A stretch of DNA of 64,000 nucleotides, from contig NZ_CP053831.1 in assembly GCF_013372205.1 (NCBI RefSeq), forward strand, positions 1,240,001 to 1,304,000, given 5' to 3'. Origin of the DNA: Campylobacter mucosalis. GTDB taxonomy: Bacteria; Campylobacterota; Campylobacteria; Campylobacterales; Campylobacteraceae. The notes under the pieces are model-generated. The model was given only the letters and a program-made list of their open reading frames with translations. It was not told the DNA's origin and ran no database searches. This document shows positions 26,049 to 36,348 of the stretch, piece by piece. Position 1 is the stretch's first letter. Every line of letters starts with the position of its first letter. The translations under genes and the position numbers were made by a program.

Positions 26049-27155
26049 TTAAAATTTTATCTTTATAAAATTATTCATCGTGTCAAATCTAAATGTAAGC
26101 AAATTTTGAAGCATTCCAAAAAGTATCATAAATGTCACAAAGCTACTACCACCATAGCTAAAAAACGGCAATGGCACACCAACAACTGGCGCAAAACCGA
26201 TAGTCATTGAGATATTTACCCCAACATAGATAAAAATCATCACAGCAATCCCGGTCGTAACAACCTGTGTGAAAAAATCCTTTTTTAGGATGTAGTTAAG
26301 GCTTAAAAGGTGCATTATAAGCAAGGCATAAAAGCCTATTAACCCAACCGCACCATAAAAACCAAACCTTTCTATATTATAAGCAAAAATAAAATCGCTA
26401 GTTGCAATGGGTAAAAATTTAAAATGTGTCTGAGTCGCTTCATCTTTTGGCTTACCAGTAAGCCCACCGCTACCAATAGCTATAATGCTTTGCTGAACGT
26501 GATAACTTGGCTTTTCGGATAAAAAATCAGTTATTCGCTTCTTTTGATAATCGTGCAAATTTTCATACAAAATGGGGGTGCAAATACCAATGGCTATAAA
26601 GATACTAATCCAAATTTTCTTATCAACCCCAATAACAAACAAAACCGCATAACCAACGAGCAAAAGTATAAGCGCAGTGCCTAAATCCGGCTCTTTTAAG
26701 ATAAGAAAAAATGGCAAAAGTATGTAAAAACTAAGTCTACAAAATTCCTTTAATCCATAGCCATTTTTTTCCGGTGGGCGCTTTTTTACTAGATGTGCAA
26801 GCATAAGCAAAAACGCAGGCTTCATAATCTCTGAGGGCTGAAGCGTAAAATGCACAAACGGAAACTCTATCCATCTTTGAGCACCAAGTTTACTTACTCC
26901 AAAAATATCAACTATTATTAAAAGAACTATTCCGATCCAATAAAAAATAGGTATAAGCCACTCAAGCCTTCTAATCGGCAATAAAAAAAATGTACAAAAA
27001 CACGCAAAACCGACGCCAAAATATACAAGTTGCTTATTTGCAAGTATAGAATTTGCCTCTGAAACTAAAATGTATGAAAAAACAATAATCGGAATAATCA
27101 AAAAAGGCTGAAAAAAGTCAAAATGTGTTAAAATACGCCTGTCAAAACTTATCAA
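26049..27155 (-). CDS. rodA: RodA, SEDS peptidoglycan glycosyltransferase
   Basis: A 368-residue polytopic protein of the RodA/FtsW/SpoVE family, which polymerises glycan strands for cell elongation with a class B PBP. About ten hydrophobic segments are seen. Conserved features include the long GAQRWIEFPFVHFTLQPSEIMKPAF loop region and the C-terminal PLPFFSYGGSSFVTF motif. I choose RodA over FtsW because of length and the short N-terminus, but the partner PBP2 gene is not adjacent. It lies upstream of cdtA on the same strand, so read-through into the toxin operon is possible. Confidence 0.88.
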   Translation of the reverse strand: MISFDRRILTHFDFFQPFLIIPIIVFSYILVSEANSILANKQLVYFGVGFACFCTFFLLPIRRLEWLIPIFYWIGIVLLIIVDIFGVSKLGAQRWIEFPFVHFTLQPSEIMKPAFLLMLAHLVKKRPPEKNGYGLKEFCRLSFYILLPFFLILKEPDLGTALILLLVGYAVLFVIGVDKKIWISIFIAIGICTPILYENLHDYQKKRITDFLSEKPSYHVQQSIIAIGSGGLTGKPKDEATQTHFKFLPIATSDFIFAYNIERFGFYGAVGLIGFYALLIMHLLSLNYILKKDFFTQVVTTGIAVMIFIYVGVNISMTIGFAPVVGVPLPFFSYGGSSFVTFMILFGMLQNLLTFRFDTMNNFIKIKF

Positions 27156-27206
27156 TAATAAACCTTATATTTTTGATCCAAATTATAACACGAAAAAGGT
27201 AAAATT

Positions 27207-28178
27207 TTGGTTGAATTTATAGCAAATTCTAACGATAGATTAGATGTTGTAGTATCAAACGAGCTTAAAATTTCAAGAAATCAAGCCCTAAATCTCATAA
27301 AAGATTGCTTGGTTAATGTAAATCATAAACCCGCATTAAAGCCATCTTTAAAGCTAAATTTAGACGATAAAGTCAAAGTAAATTTTGCCCAGCCAAAACC
27401 ACAAATTAATCAATTTGAAGTTAATTTTGACATACCAATAATCTATGAAGATGAGGATATTTTGGTATTAAACAAACCACCAAACGTCGTAGTTCACGGC
27501 GCAAGTAGTCTAAAGGAAGCTAGTTTGGTAGAGTGGCTAAATGAAAAGAAATTTATGCTCTCAAATTTAAATGGCGCTGTTCGTGCTGGTATAGTGCATA
27601 GGCTAGATAGAGGAACTAGCGGTGCTATCGTGGTTGCAAAGACAAATTACGCACACACAAAACTAAGCGAACAGCTAAGCGATAAGAGTATGGGGCGTAT
27701 ATATTTAGCACTCACTGATTTGGCGTTAAAACAAGAGTGTATAATCGATCGTCCAATCGGCAGAAATCCATCAAATCGCCTAAAAAATGCCATTGTATCA
27801 AACGGCAGAAGTGCAAAAAGTGCATTTGCAAATTTAATACAAAACGATAATGCAAACTTAATAGCCGCAAAACTTTTTACGGGCAGAACTCATCAGATCA
27901 GAGTTCATCTTTTAAGCATAAATCGCCATATTTTAGGGGATAATTTATACGGATTTAAGAGCGAAAAAGATAAAATACCAAGAGTTATGTTGCACGCTTA
28001 TATGCTCTATTTTACGCATCCTAGGACAGGCGAAAAAGTTGAGTTTATCGCACAGCCATACGATGACTTTATGTCTATAATACTCAAAAACAACACTATG
28101 GAGAATTTTAATGAAAAAACAAAACCTAGCTATCTTAACAGCATTTTTAGTGATCTTTCTAGCTGGTTGTGCATCTAG
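27207..28178 (+). CDS. RluD-like pseudouridine synthase with S4 domain
   Basis: A 323-residue enzyme with an N-terminal S4 RNA-binding domain (RLDVVVSNELKISRNQALNLI) and a catalytic domain carrying HRLDRGTSGAIVV and RTHQIRVHLLS. The family's 23S rRNA-modifying members (RluD, RluC) are the best match. TTG at 27207 is preceded by AAAAAGGTAAAAT. It is divergent from rodA, and its 3' end overlaps the start of the lipoprotein gene flpA by about 68 bases, an unusually long overlap. Confidence 0.9.
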   Translation: MVEFIANSNDRLDVVVSNELKISRNQALNLIKDCLVNVNHKPALKPSLKLNLDDKVKVNFAQPKPQINQFEVNFDIPIIYEDEDILVLNKPPNVVVHGASSLKEASLVEWLNEKKFMLSNLNGAVRAGIVHRLDRGTSGAIVVAKTNYAHTKLSEQLSDKSMGRIYLALTDLALKQECIIDRPIGRNPSNRLKNAIVSNGRSAKSAFANLIQNDNANLIAAKLFTGRTHQIRVHLLSINRHILGDNLYGFKSEKDKIPRVMLHAYMLYFTHPRTGEKVEFIAQPYDDFMSIILKNNTMENFNEKTKPSYLNSIFSDLSSWLCI

Positions 28179-29317
28179 CACTCCAACCAATCAAAGTGCC
28201 TCTTTACCGACAATAAACAACATAAAAACCATAACAGACACGACAGAAGTTGCATTTGAGTGGCAACCAACAAACGAAGAAAAAGTAAAAGGCTACATAC
28301 TATACCGCAAAAACCCGAATGACGGCAAATTTGTAGCCGTAGCAAATGTCAAAGATCGCTTTGCAACACACTATGTGGATACAGGCCTAGCCCCTGAAAC
28401 GACATACACTTACCAAATAAGAAGCTACTCAGATGAGGCTATATCTTTAGAGGGAAATAGTGTTAGTGCAACGACTAGACCACTTATAAATTCTGTTGCA
28501 TTTATCCAAGCAATCGCAGGTTTGCCAAATAGAGTAAAGTTGATTTGGAGACCTCACACAGACGCTAGTGTAGTTAGCTACGTTATAAAACGTGCAAACG
28601 CGGATTCTGAAAATTTTAGTCAAATTGCCGAGGTAAAAGGCAGACTAAACGCCGAATATATCGATTCTGACGTAAAACCAAATAAAAACTACAAATACAT
28701 ACTCTACGTAAAAAATCAAAAAGGCACACTATCAAAACCAAGCCAAGTAGTAAATGCCACAACAAAGGAGTTACCCTAGGGGCGTAAGCAACGTTACGGC
28801 TAGTAAAAATGCGCCTAAAAAGATAGTTCTTACGTGGGATAGTGTGATGTTTGATGACTTTTCACACTATAAAATTTATAGAACTTCAAGCAAAATTTTA
28901 CCATACAGAAACATCGCAAAAACCGATAAAAACGTATTTGAAGATCTAGTAAATAAAAACGGCGAACAGATGTATTATAAAATCACCGTCGTTGATAAAG
29001 ATGGTCTTGAGAGCCTAAAACCAAATGAACCTACAATCGGCTCGACGCTTAGTAGTCCAGAAGCACCGGTGCTATCACAGGCTAGATTTGATGGCTCTAG
29101 CGTGTATTTAAGCTGGAATGCAACAAACAGAGCCGTATCCTACACCATTTTAAGAAGCGGTGGAGAGAGCAAAAAGACGATAAACGGCATAAATGACACT
29201 AGCTACATAGATAGTAGTATAAAAATTGGCGAAAAATACAGCTATAAAGTTGTCGGAGTCGATGAATACGGCATTAGCTCAGAACACTCAAACGAAGTAG
29301 ATGTAAGCACAAAATAA
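28111..29317 (+). CDS. flpA: FlpA-like fibronectin type III lipoprotein, needs a +1 frameshift
   Basis: A lipoprotein with tandem fibronectin type III repeats, matching Campylobacter FlpA, an adhesin that binds host fibronectin. The first frame (222 codons) has a lipobox LAGC with Cys20 and the stretch WRPHTD at 146-151, resembling the WRPHPD fibronectin-binding motif of C. jejuni FlpA. It ends at TAG 28777-28779. The second frame continues directly as RGVSNVTASKNAPKK, giving further FN3 repeats to 29317. Joined by one +1 shift at CCC-T the product would be about 401 residues, the length expected for FlpA. The site looks like a prfB-type recoding signal, but a plain indel is possible. Confidence 0.75.
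28765..28780 (+). promoter_or_regulatory. Candidate programmed +1 frameshift signal in flpA
   Basis: AAG GAG TTA CCC TAG G: a strong internal Shine-Dalgarno AAGGAG, one spacer codon, a slippery Pro codon CCC followed by U, and a stop codon in the A site. This is the same arrangement as the prfB signal AGG GGG TAT CTT TGA C. A shift to CCU restores the FlpA frame with the next codon AGG. Confidence 0.5.
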
Positions 29318-30489
29318 TGCCAAATTTCATAGCAAAAAATATAAAAGAGATAAAATATCCACTACAAAGTGGCGATATAAAATTTCTATGGCAAGTGCAA
29401 GGTAGAAACGAAAAGCTGGTATTTACTCAAAGCAAAGATGATAGCTTTTTTATCACACTAAAATCAAAAAATGATGGAAATTTTGTCATAAAAGGCGATA
29501 AGTTAAGCAAACCATCTCGCATCACTAATTTACAAAAAGCTCTATATGTTTTTAAAGAGCTACTTTGCGAAAATATCGTAAGCGAAGCCATATCAAATAG
29601 TGATAAAAATGTAGCAAAAAGTGATAAAAACGTAGCTCAAATAGATGAAATTTTATCGCTTATGCCAAAATTCAATAAAATTTTCATAGAGATAGGCTTT
29701 GGCTCTGGCAGACACCTGCTATTTCAAGCACAAAATAACAAAGATTGTTTGATTATAGGCATTGAAGTTTACAAACCAAGCATAGAGCAAGTAAGCAAGC
29801 TAGCCGCGAGTAAAAACCTAGATAACATAAGACTTATAAACACTGACGCTAGGCTTTTGTTATCGTTAATGCCATCAAATTTGATTGATAAAATTTTCCT
29901 TCACTTTCCGGTGCCGTGGGACGATTCGCCACATAGGAGGGTCGTTTCACTGGATTTTGCCAAAGAGTGCCAAAGAGTGCTAAAAGTCGGCGGAACTTTT
30001 GAGCTTAGAAGCGATAGCAAAATGTATACAGACTTCACATCTGCAACGTTTTTAGAGTTAGAAAATGCAAAAATAAGTATACAAAAAAACATATCACTAG
30101 AAATTTCAAGCAAATATGAAGATCGCTGGAAACGCCAAGAAAAAGATATTTTTGACCTATTTTACACTTGTGAGCAAAAAAGTAGCGACCTAGAAGAATT
30201 AGAGCCTATGTGTTTTAATGAGAGTTATGATATGTCCAAAATGGCACTAAATTTTAAAAACACAACCATCAAAGGCGATGACTTTTTCGTTCATTTTGAG
30301 GAGCTATATCAAAGTGAAGATAAAATCATCATAAGAGTTGCATTTGGCTCATTTAGCAAACCAGAGCATACATTTATCAAATTTGAAAATAATACGTGCG
30401 AATACTTCATAAAAATGCCAATTCTAACAAAAACAAACCTAAAAGCACACAGGAAAATAAAGGAGCACCTTAGCCAATGCAACCGATAG
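29317..30489 (+). CDS. trmB: tRNA (guanine(46)-N7)-methyltransferase TrmB
   Basis: A 390-residue enzyme that methylates G46 in the variable loop of tRNA. The Rossmann core has IEIGFGSGRHLLFQAQ and the substrate motif FPVPWDDSPHRRVV (aligned to PDPWPKKRHHKRR in other TrmB). As usual in Campylobacterota the protein is much longer than the E. coli 239-residue form, with an extra N-terminal domain of about 115 residues and a C-terminal extension. It begins in a TAATG overlap with flpA and overlaps ftsE by 13 bases. Confidence 0.92.
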   Translation: MPNFIAKNIKEIKYPLQSGDIKFLWQVQGRNEKLVFTQSKDDSFFITLKSKNDGNFVIKGDKLSKPSRITNLQKALYVFKELLCENIVSEAISNSDKNVAKSDKNVAQIDEILSLMPKFNKIFIEIGFGSGRHLLFQAQNNKDCLIIGIEVYKPSIEQVSKLAASKNLDNIRLINTDARLLLSLMPSNLIDKIFLHFPVPWDDSPHRRVVSLDFAKECQRVLKVGGTFELRSDSKMYTDFTSATFLELENAKISIQKNISLEISSKYEDRWKRQEKDIFDLFYTCEQKSSDLEELEPMCFNESYDMSKMALNFKNTTIKGDDFFVHFEELYQSEDKIIIRVAFGSFSKPEHTFIKFENNTCEYFIKMPILTKTNLKAHRKIKEHLSQCNR

Positions 30490-31148
30490 TTAGTGCAAGA
30501 AATCTTTTGCTATCATATGAACATGACGAGATAATCATAAAAGGTGCAAATTTAGACATCAACACAAACGATTTTGTATTTATCACAGGCAAAAGCGGAA
30601 GTGGCAAATCAACAATACTAAAGTCATTTTATGGCGACATTGTCCCACGAGCTGGGGTGCTAAATGTCTGTTTGACATCGCTAGTTGGCATAAGTGATGC
30701 AAATTTAAATAAATTAAGGCAACGCATAGGTATAATTTTTCAAAACTATCGCTTGATAAACGAGTGGAGCGTTGAAAAAAACGTTATGCTTCCGCTTATA
30801 ATTAAAGGAATTAGTCAAAGCGTATGCAAAACACAAGTAGCAAAGCTTTTAAAACACGTAAATATGTTACACAAAGCCGACAAATACCCGCTTGAACTAA
30901 GCGGTGGGGAACAGCAAAGGGTAGCTATGGCAAGGGCATTAGCTCACAATCCAAATTTACTCTTATGCGACGAGCCAACTGGAAACTTAGATGAATACTC
31001 AAGCGATGTCATATGGTCGCTTTTACGCTCAGCAAAAGAGTATCTTGGAACAACAGTTGTTGTGGTCACTCACCACGTCCCAAGCACTCTACGCATACCT
31101 TATCGCCACTTTGTGATAGAAAATGGAGATGTAAATGAGATCGCTTAA
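30477..31148 (+). CDS. ftsE: Cell division ATP-binding protein FtsE
   Basis: A 223-residue ABC ATPase. Walker A GKSGSGKST is near 38-46, the signature is LSGGEQQRVAMARAL and Walker B is LLLCDEPTGNLD. It partners with FtsX, whose gene overlaps its 3' end by 14 bases. In other bacteria FtsEX drives conformational activation of septal peptidoglycan hydrolases via EnvC; the next gene here is an EnvC-like protein. Confidence 0.95.
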   Translation: MQPIVSARNLLLSYEHDEIIIKGANLDINTNDFVFITGKSGSGKSTILKSFYGDIVPRAGVLNVCLTSLVGISDANLNKLRQRIGIIFQNYRLINEWSVEKNVMLPLIIKGISQSVCKTQVAKLLKHVNMLHKADKYPLELSGGEQQRVAMARALAHNPNLLLCDEPTGNLDEYSSDVIWSLLRSAKEYLGTTVVVVTHHVPSTLRIPYRHFVIENGDVNEIA

Positions 31149-31935
31149 GGATAATATCGGCTTTATCTTAGCCCTAATCGCCATTTTAGCAAGTGTTGAG
31201 TTTAGCTTTTTATCTGATAAAATAGTTAAAAATTACGAACAACTTATGGCAAATGACTACAACATCATAATCGTTTCAAACAAAGAGCTTTTAGATACAA
31301 CGCTAAAGCCGATAATACCGACATTTGCCTCACTTGAAATTTTGGGTCCACAAAAAATTTTAGAGCGTCTATCAAATGATGTTTCAGCCAAAAATTTATC
31401 CATTTTACAAAACGCCCTACCAAAATTCTACTCGCTAAGGCTAAATGCCTTTCCTAGTAGCGACTATATGAATCAAATCAGAGCAAAAATCCTAAAACTA
31501 GACGGCGTAAGCAAAGTTGAAACGTTCTCAAAAACGCACGATAAGGTGTATAAAATTTTAAACATCACAAGATCTGTTTCATACGTATTTATGGGATTAA
31601 TCGCACTCATAGGCACTCTTTTGATGTCAAGACAGATAAGCCTATGGATATACAAACACAAAGAGCGTATCGAGATAATGAGCCTATTTGGGGCACCATT
31701 TATGCTAAAAAGTGCCGTGCTTTACAAAAGTGCTATTTTAGACTCAATCCTATCAACCGCTATCATAGTTTGCCTATTTAAAGCTATGCCAAGCATTCAA
31801 GGGATACAAAATTTACTATCACAAGTTGATCTTATAATGCCGCAAATTGAACTAAAAGATATGTTTATACTATTTGGCATAGCACTTACGCTTGGCGTAT
31901 TCGTCGTTAGTATCGTTATGGCAAGGGCAAAATAA
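31135..31935 (+). CDS. ftsX: Cell division permease FtsX
   Basis: A 266-residue membrane protein. One membrane segment at about 7-26 is followed by an extracytoplasmic domain (30-140) and three further segments near 150-170, 200-220 and 238-260, the usual FtsX layout. It lies between ftsE and the EnvC-like gene with a 14-base overlap and a one-base gap, which is a strong contextual identification because sequence conservation is low. Confidence 0.9.
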   Translation: MRSLKDNIGFILALIAILASVEFSFLSDKIVKNYEQLMANDYNIIIVSNKELLDTTLKPIIPTFASLEILGPQKILERLSNDVSAKNLSILQNALPKFYSLRLNAFPSSDYMNQIRAKILKLDGVSKVETFSKTHDKVYKILNITRSVSYVFMGLIALIGTLLMSRQISLWIYKHKERIEIMSLFGAPFMLKSAVLYKSAILDSILSTAIIVCLFKAMPSIQGIQNLLSQVDLIMPQIELKDMFILFGIALTLGVFVVSIVMARAK

Positions 31936-31936
31936 G

Positions 31937-33154
31937 TTGAAATTTATATTTATTTTCTTACTCTTTGTATCTAGTTTGTTTGCCTCAACCGATACACGAA
32001 CAAAGATAAAAGACTCTAAAAACACTCTACGCTCCAGTGAAGCGATGAGTGAACAGCTAAATAAAAAACTAGAAGATTTAGCAAATGACATTCTAAATGG
32101 CGATAAAATTTTAAAAAATTTAAACAAAGATATTGATGTATTAAAAGAGCAGATAAAAAATTTAGAAAGTAACGCAACAGCAGAAAACAAAGAGCTTGAA
32201 GAGTTATCAAACCAAAACAAAGAGCTTATAAACACACAAAAAGAGATCGAACAAAATATAGTCCGAATAATCGCTGAAGACTTCTCAATGGATCTTTTAA
32301 TGGAAGGCAATGGTGTCAGCGAGAGCGAAGAGAGTATCATCGCTACACAAATTTTAAATAAGCTAAATAATGTCTTAAAAGATGACTTTAAGAATATGGC
32401 AAAAGAGTATGAAAGCACTCTAAATTTAATAAGAGATAAATCAAACAAAATAGATAAAATTCAAACCAGTATAAAAACGCACAAAAAAAAGCAAGGAGAG
32501 CTATTATCGTTACAAGAAAAGCAAAAGGCAACGCTTAAAAATTTAAAAAGAGATAAAGAAATTTACACCAAAAAACTAGATAAACTACAAACTCAACAAG
32601 ATGAAATACGAAAAACCTTGCAAGAGTTAGCCATAATCGCCAAAAAAGAAGATGATGAAGCAAAAAGACAAGAAGAGATAAAAAAACAAGCTAAAGAAAA
32701 TACAAAAACCAGCGATGATGTAAGGCAAATAGGTTCTGGCTACACCGCAAGTGCTGTTAAAAAATATCGTGGAGCAAAAACCATATCGCCACTTGATGAG
32801 TATGTAATAAAACAAAAATTTGGAAACTACGTTGATCCGATCTATAATATTAAAATTTTTAACGAATCTATTGTTTTACGCTCTACAACTCCTGACGCAA
32901 AGGTAAAAAGTGTCTTAAACGGCAAGGTTGTGTTCGCCAAGCAAACTCCGCTACTTGAGCGAGTTATTATCATTGAACACGACGATGGTATACACACTAT
33001 CTATGCTCATTTAAGCCAAATAGCTCCGACCATTAAAGTTGGTTCTAAAGTGCAAAAAGGCTCCGTCATCGGCAGAGTGCGAGATGACCTAACTTTTGAA
33101 GTTACACAAAAAAATTACCACATAGATCCACTCGAACTAATCGGAGCAAAATAA
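31937..33154 (+). CDS. EnvC-like M23/LytM-domain protein (degenerate)
   Basis: About 405 residues. I start at TTG 31937, which gives a signal peptide (KFIFIFLLFVSSLFA); an earlier frame start at 31892 would bury it. A long coiled coil covers about 20-260, then a C-terminal LytM/M23 fold. Where active enzymes have H-x3-D in FHAGIDI, this protein has FNESIVL (about residue 308), so two zinc ligands are missing. That pattern fits EnvC-type activators that do not cut but switch on amidases. It directly follows ftsEX; an amidase gene is 5.5 kb downstream in the same run. Confidence 0.88.
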   Translation: MKFIFIFLLFVSSLFASTDTRTKIKDSKNTLRSSEAMSEQLNKKLEDLANDILNGDKILKNLNKDIDVLKEQIKNLESNATAENKELEELSNQNKELINTQKEIEQNIVRIIAEDFSMDLLMEGNGVSESEESIIATQILNKLNNVLKDDFKNMAKEYESTLNLIRDKSNKIDKIQTSIKTHKKKQGELLSLQEKQKATLKNLKRDKEIYTKKLDKLQTQQDEIRKTLQELAIIAKKEDDEAKRQEEIKKQAKENTKTSDDVRQIGSGYTASAVKKYRGAKTISPLDEYVIKQKFGNYVDPIYNIKIFNESIVLRSTTPDAKVKSVLNGKVVFAKQTPLLERVIIIEHDDGIHTIYAHLSQIAPTIKVGSKVQKGSVIGRVRDDLTFEVTQKNYHIDPLELIGAK

Positions 33155-33184
33155 GAATATTAGCTATCTTTAAACCCTTTTTAG

Positions 33185-33931
<747 letters not shown>

Positions 33932-33947
33932 ATTAAAAAGGAAAAAA

Positions 33948-34163
33948 ATGAGAACAGAACAAATAACCGCAAAAGCTTTAAAACAAGTAGGCGATGATAG
34001 ATATAAACTATCTTTAATAGTAGCAAAACGTGCAGAAGCCCTGGCAAATGGTGCTGAAGTTTTACTAAACATCGATACAACCAAGATGAAATTTGCTGAT
34101 ATTGCCCTACTTGAAGTAGCTGAAGGCAAAATAGGCTTTGAGGCTTTTGTTGAAGAAAAATAG
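33948..34163 (+). CDS. rpoZ: RNA polymerase omega subunit
   Basis: A 71-residue omega subunit, which helps assemble RNA polymerase and forms part of the ppGpp site in enteric bacteria. [35 protein letters not shown] fits the family's N-terminal helices; C-terminal part is short. It overlaps the start of the spoT gene by 14 bases, the typical rpoZ-spoT pairing. Confidence 0.92.
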   Translation: MRTEQITAKALKQVGDDRYKLSLIVAKRAEALANGAEVLLNIDTTKMKFADIALLEVAEGKIGFEAFVEEK

Positions 34164-36336
34164 CATTTACCTTGAAGATCTCGTTAGCGAAATAGTAGCT
34201 TGTAAAAACGTAAATGACGCAAAAGAGCTACTATTTTCACTCTATCCGCTAAACGAGAATTTCTCAAACGCGATTGAATACTGCATAAAATCTCACGCTG
34301 GACAATACAGAAAAAGTGGTGAGCCATACGCTATACACCCTATTTTGGTGGCTTGTATAGTCGCATATATGGGTGGGGATGAGAGTATGCTAATATCTGC
34401 CATACTTCACGATGTAGTCGAGGATACCCCTGCTACGCTTAACGACTTAAAAGATATGTTTGGCGAAGAGGTGGCAAATTTGGTCGAGGGCTTGACAAAA
34501 ATAGTAAATATCCGTGAGGATAAACTCCCGAGCTCTGAAAGCAACGAGAAGTTAGCAAATTCTGCATTAAGCTTTAGAAAAATGCTTCTTGTATCTATAA
34601 AAGATGTCCGCGTACTAGTAGTAAAACTCTGCGATAGACTGCACAATATGCTTACTCTTGATGCTCTGCGTCCAGAAAAACAAAAGCGTATAGCAGAAGA
34701 AACACTTATGGTTTATGCACCAATCGCCCATAGACTTGGTATCTCATCGATTAAAAACATACTTGAAGACCTAAGCTTTAAATACGTTTTACCAGAAGAG
34801 TATGCCAAAATAGACGGCTATCTAAACGAGCATAAACAGCAACTTACTCTAAAACTCAACGCATTTCGCGAAAAGGTGGAGCAGTTTTTACTACAAAATG
34901 GCTTTAGAGACGGCAATTTTGAGATACAAAAACGTATGAAGCACTACTACTCAATCTATCTAAAAATGCAACGCAAGGGCATTTCAATAGAAGAGGTGCT
35001 AGACCTTTTAGCGATTAGAATTTTAGTAAATGACCCGCTTGATTGTTATCTCGCACTTGGAAATTTGCATATAAACTTTAACCCCCTAATCTCAAGATTT
35101 AAAGACTATATCGCGCTACCAAAGCAAAATGGCTACCAAACGATACACACAACAATCTTTTATGATAAGAGCATTTTTGAAGTCCAAGTAAGAACATACG
35201 ATATGCATAAGACCGCAGAATACGGAGTTGCCGCACACTGGAAGTATAAAAGCGGTGGCAAAGCTCTGCTTAATCCAAAATTAGACTGGCTAAATGATAT
35301 CGGTATGCAAAATGAAGCCGAAAATAACCCAGAAGAGCTTTATGAATACGCAAAAGATAGTCTATACATAGAGGATATAGCGGTGTATTCGCCAAAGGGT
35401 GGCATTTTTACTCTGCCACGTGGCGCTACTGCACTTGATTATGCTTACGAGGTGCATACAGAAATAGGACTTTATGCAAAAGAGGCTTACATAAATCGCA
35501 TACGTATGCCACTTCTTACCGAGCTTAAAAATGGCGATATTGTAAGGATTATAACCGATGATCAGGCAAAATACAGATGTTCTTGGATAAATAACGTAAA
35601 AACCGGCAAAGCTCGTGCAACTATCAGGTCATTTTGCAAACAAAAGCTAAAAGACATTAACAACAAAGCCGCCATAGACATACTATCTGAAATTTTTGAA
35701 GTCCCTCAAAATAGGATCACATCTTGGATAGAAGCTGAAAATTTAACCAAAAAAATATTCAAAGCGACCACTGACTCGGTGTATCTGCTAGATGTGGTAA
35801 ATCAACTTAAAAAGTATATCCGCAAAGAGCGTCCTTTTTTAATCAGCCTTAACGATAAATACGATGTCAAAAAACAAAAATTTGAAAACATAGTCATCTA
35901 CTCAAATCACAAGATAAATAGCGTTGAATTTGACTACTGCTGTAATCCAAAGCGTGGCGACAGCATAGTTGGCTTTAGAAATTCACACAATGTTGTCGTT
36001 CATCACAAGTTATGCGACAGAGCAGCAAAACTTATGGAAAAAAATGAAAAGATGATATTTGTCAAATGGACAAGAAATGCTCCGCACCGCTATAAAATCA
36101 TCTTAAATTTAGAAAACAGAAAAGGCTCTTTGGCGGAATTTTTAACTTTTGTTGCAAGACTTGGGCTAAATTTAGCTACAATCAGCTTAAATGAAAACAA
36201 CGATGCTTCGGGCGATTTATTTGTTCTAAGCGTAGAAATAGCTGAAAATTTAAACGCAAACGAGATAAAAGAGAAGCTAAAAGATAGATTTAAGATAATC
36301 GACTTTGTTTCGCTTGACGATGCGTATAATCACTAA
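34150..36336 (+). CDS. spoT: Bifunctional (p)ppGpp synthetase/hydrolase SpoT/Rsh
   Basis: A long RSH enzyme of about 728 residues that makes and degrades the stringent-response alarmone. The HD hydrolase domain ([12 protein letters not shown]...ILHDVVEDT) is at about 60-85, the synthetase domain with [14 protein letters not shown] near 320-335, then TGS ([28 protein letters not shown]) and a C-terminal ACT domain. Three in-frame TTGs (34138, 34147, 34150) lie within the end of rpoZ; I choose 34150 because GAGG sits six bases ahead. It is the only RSH seen in the window. Confidence 0.95.
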   Translation: MKKNSIYLEDLVSEIVACKNVNDAKELLFSLYPLNENFSNAIEYCIKSHAGQYRKSGEPYAIHPILVACIVAYMGGDESMLISAILHDVVEDTPATLNDLKDMFGEEVANLVEGLTKIVNIREDKLPSSESNEKLANSALSFRKMLLVSIKDVRVLVVKLCDRLHNMLTLDALRPEKQKRIAEETLMVYAPIAHRLGISSIKNILEDLSFKYVLPEEYAKIDGYLNEHKQQLTLKLNAFREKVEQFLLQNGFRDGNFEIQKRMKHYYSIYLKMQRKGISIEEVLDLLAIRILVNDPLDCYLALGNLHINFNPLISRFKDYIALPKQNGYQTIHTTIFYDKSIFEVQVRTYDMHKTAEYGVAAHWKYKSGGKALLNPKLDWLNDIGMQNEAENNPEELYEYAKDSLYIEDIAVYSPKGGIFTLPRGATALDYAYEVHTEIGLYAKEAYINRIRMPLLTELKNGDIVRIITDDQAKYRCSWINNVKTGKARATIRSFCKQKLKDINNKAAIDILSEIFEVPQNRITSWIEAENLTKKIFKATTDSVYLLDVVNQLKKYIRKERPFLISLNDKYDVKKQKFENIVIYSNHKINSVEFDYCCNPKRGDSIVGFRNSHNVVVHHKLCDRAAKLMEKNEKMIFVKWTRNAPHRYKIILNLENRKGSLAEFLTFVARLGLNLATISLNENNDASGDLFVLSVEIAENLNANEIKEKLKDRFKIIDFVSLDDAYNH

Positions 36337-36348
36337 TAAGGAGAAAAA

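Noticed and set aside
23590..27150. Second attachment site (copy of the tRNA-Met 3' end) beyond the CDT genes
   Set aside because: I looked for a repeat of the GAACCCACCA-type tRNA end up to rodA and saw none, so an intact element cannot be claimed.
28754..29317. Separate gene starting at ATG 28754 after flpA
   Set aside because: Its first nine codons are the +1 frame of the end of the first flpA frame, the ATG has no ribosome binding site, and the product continues the FN3 repeats. It is the second part of flpA, not an independent gene.
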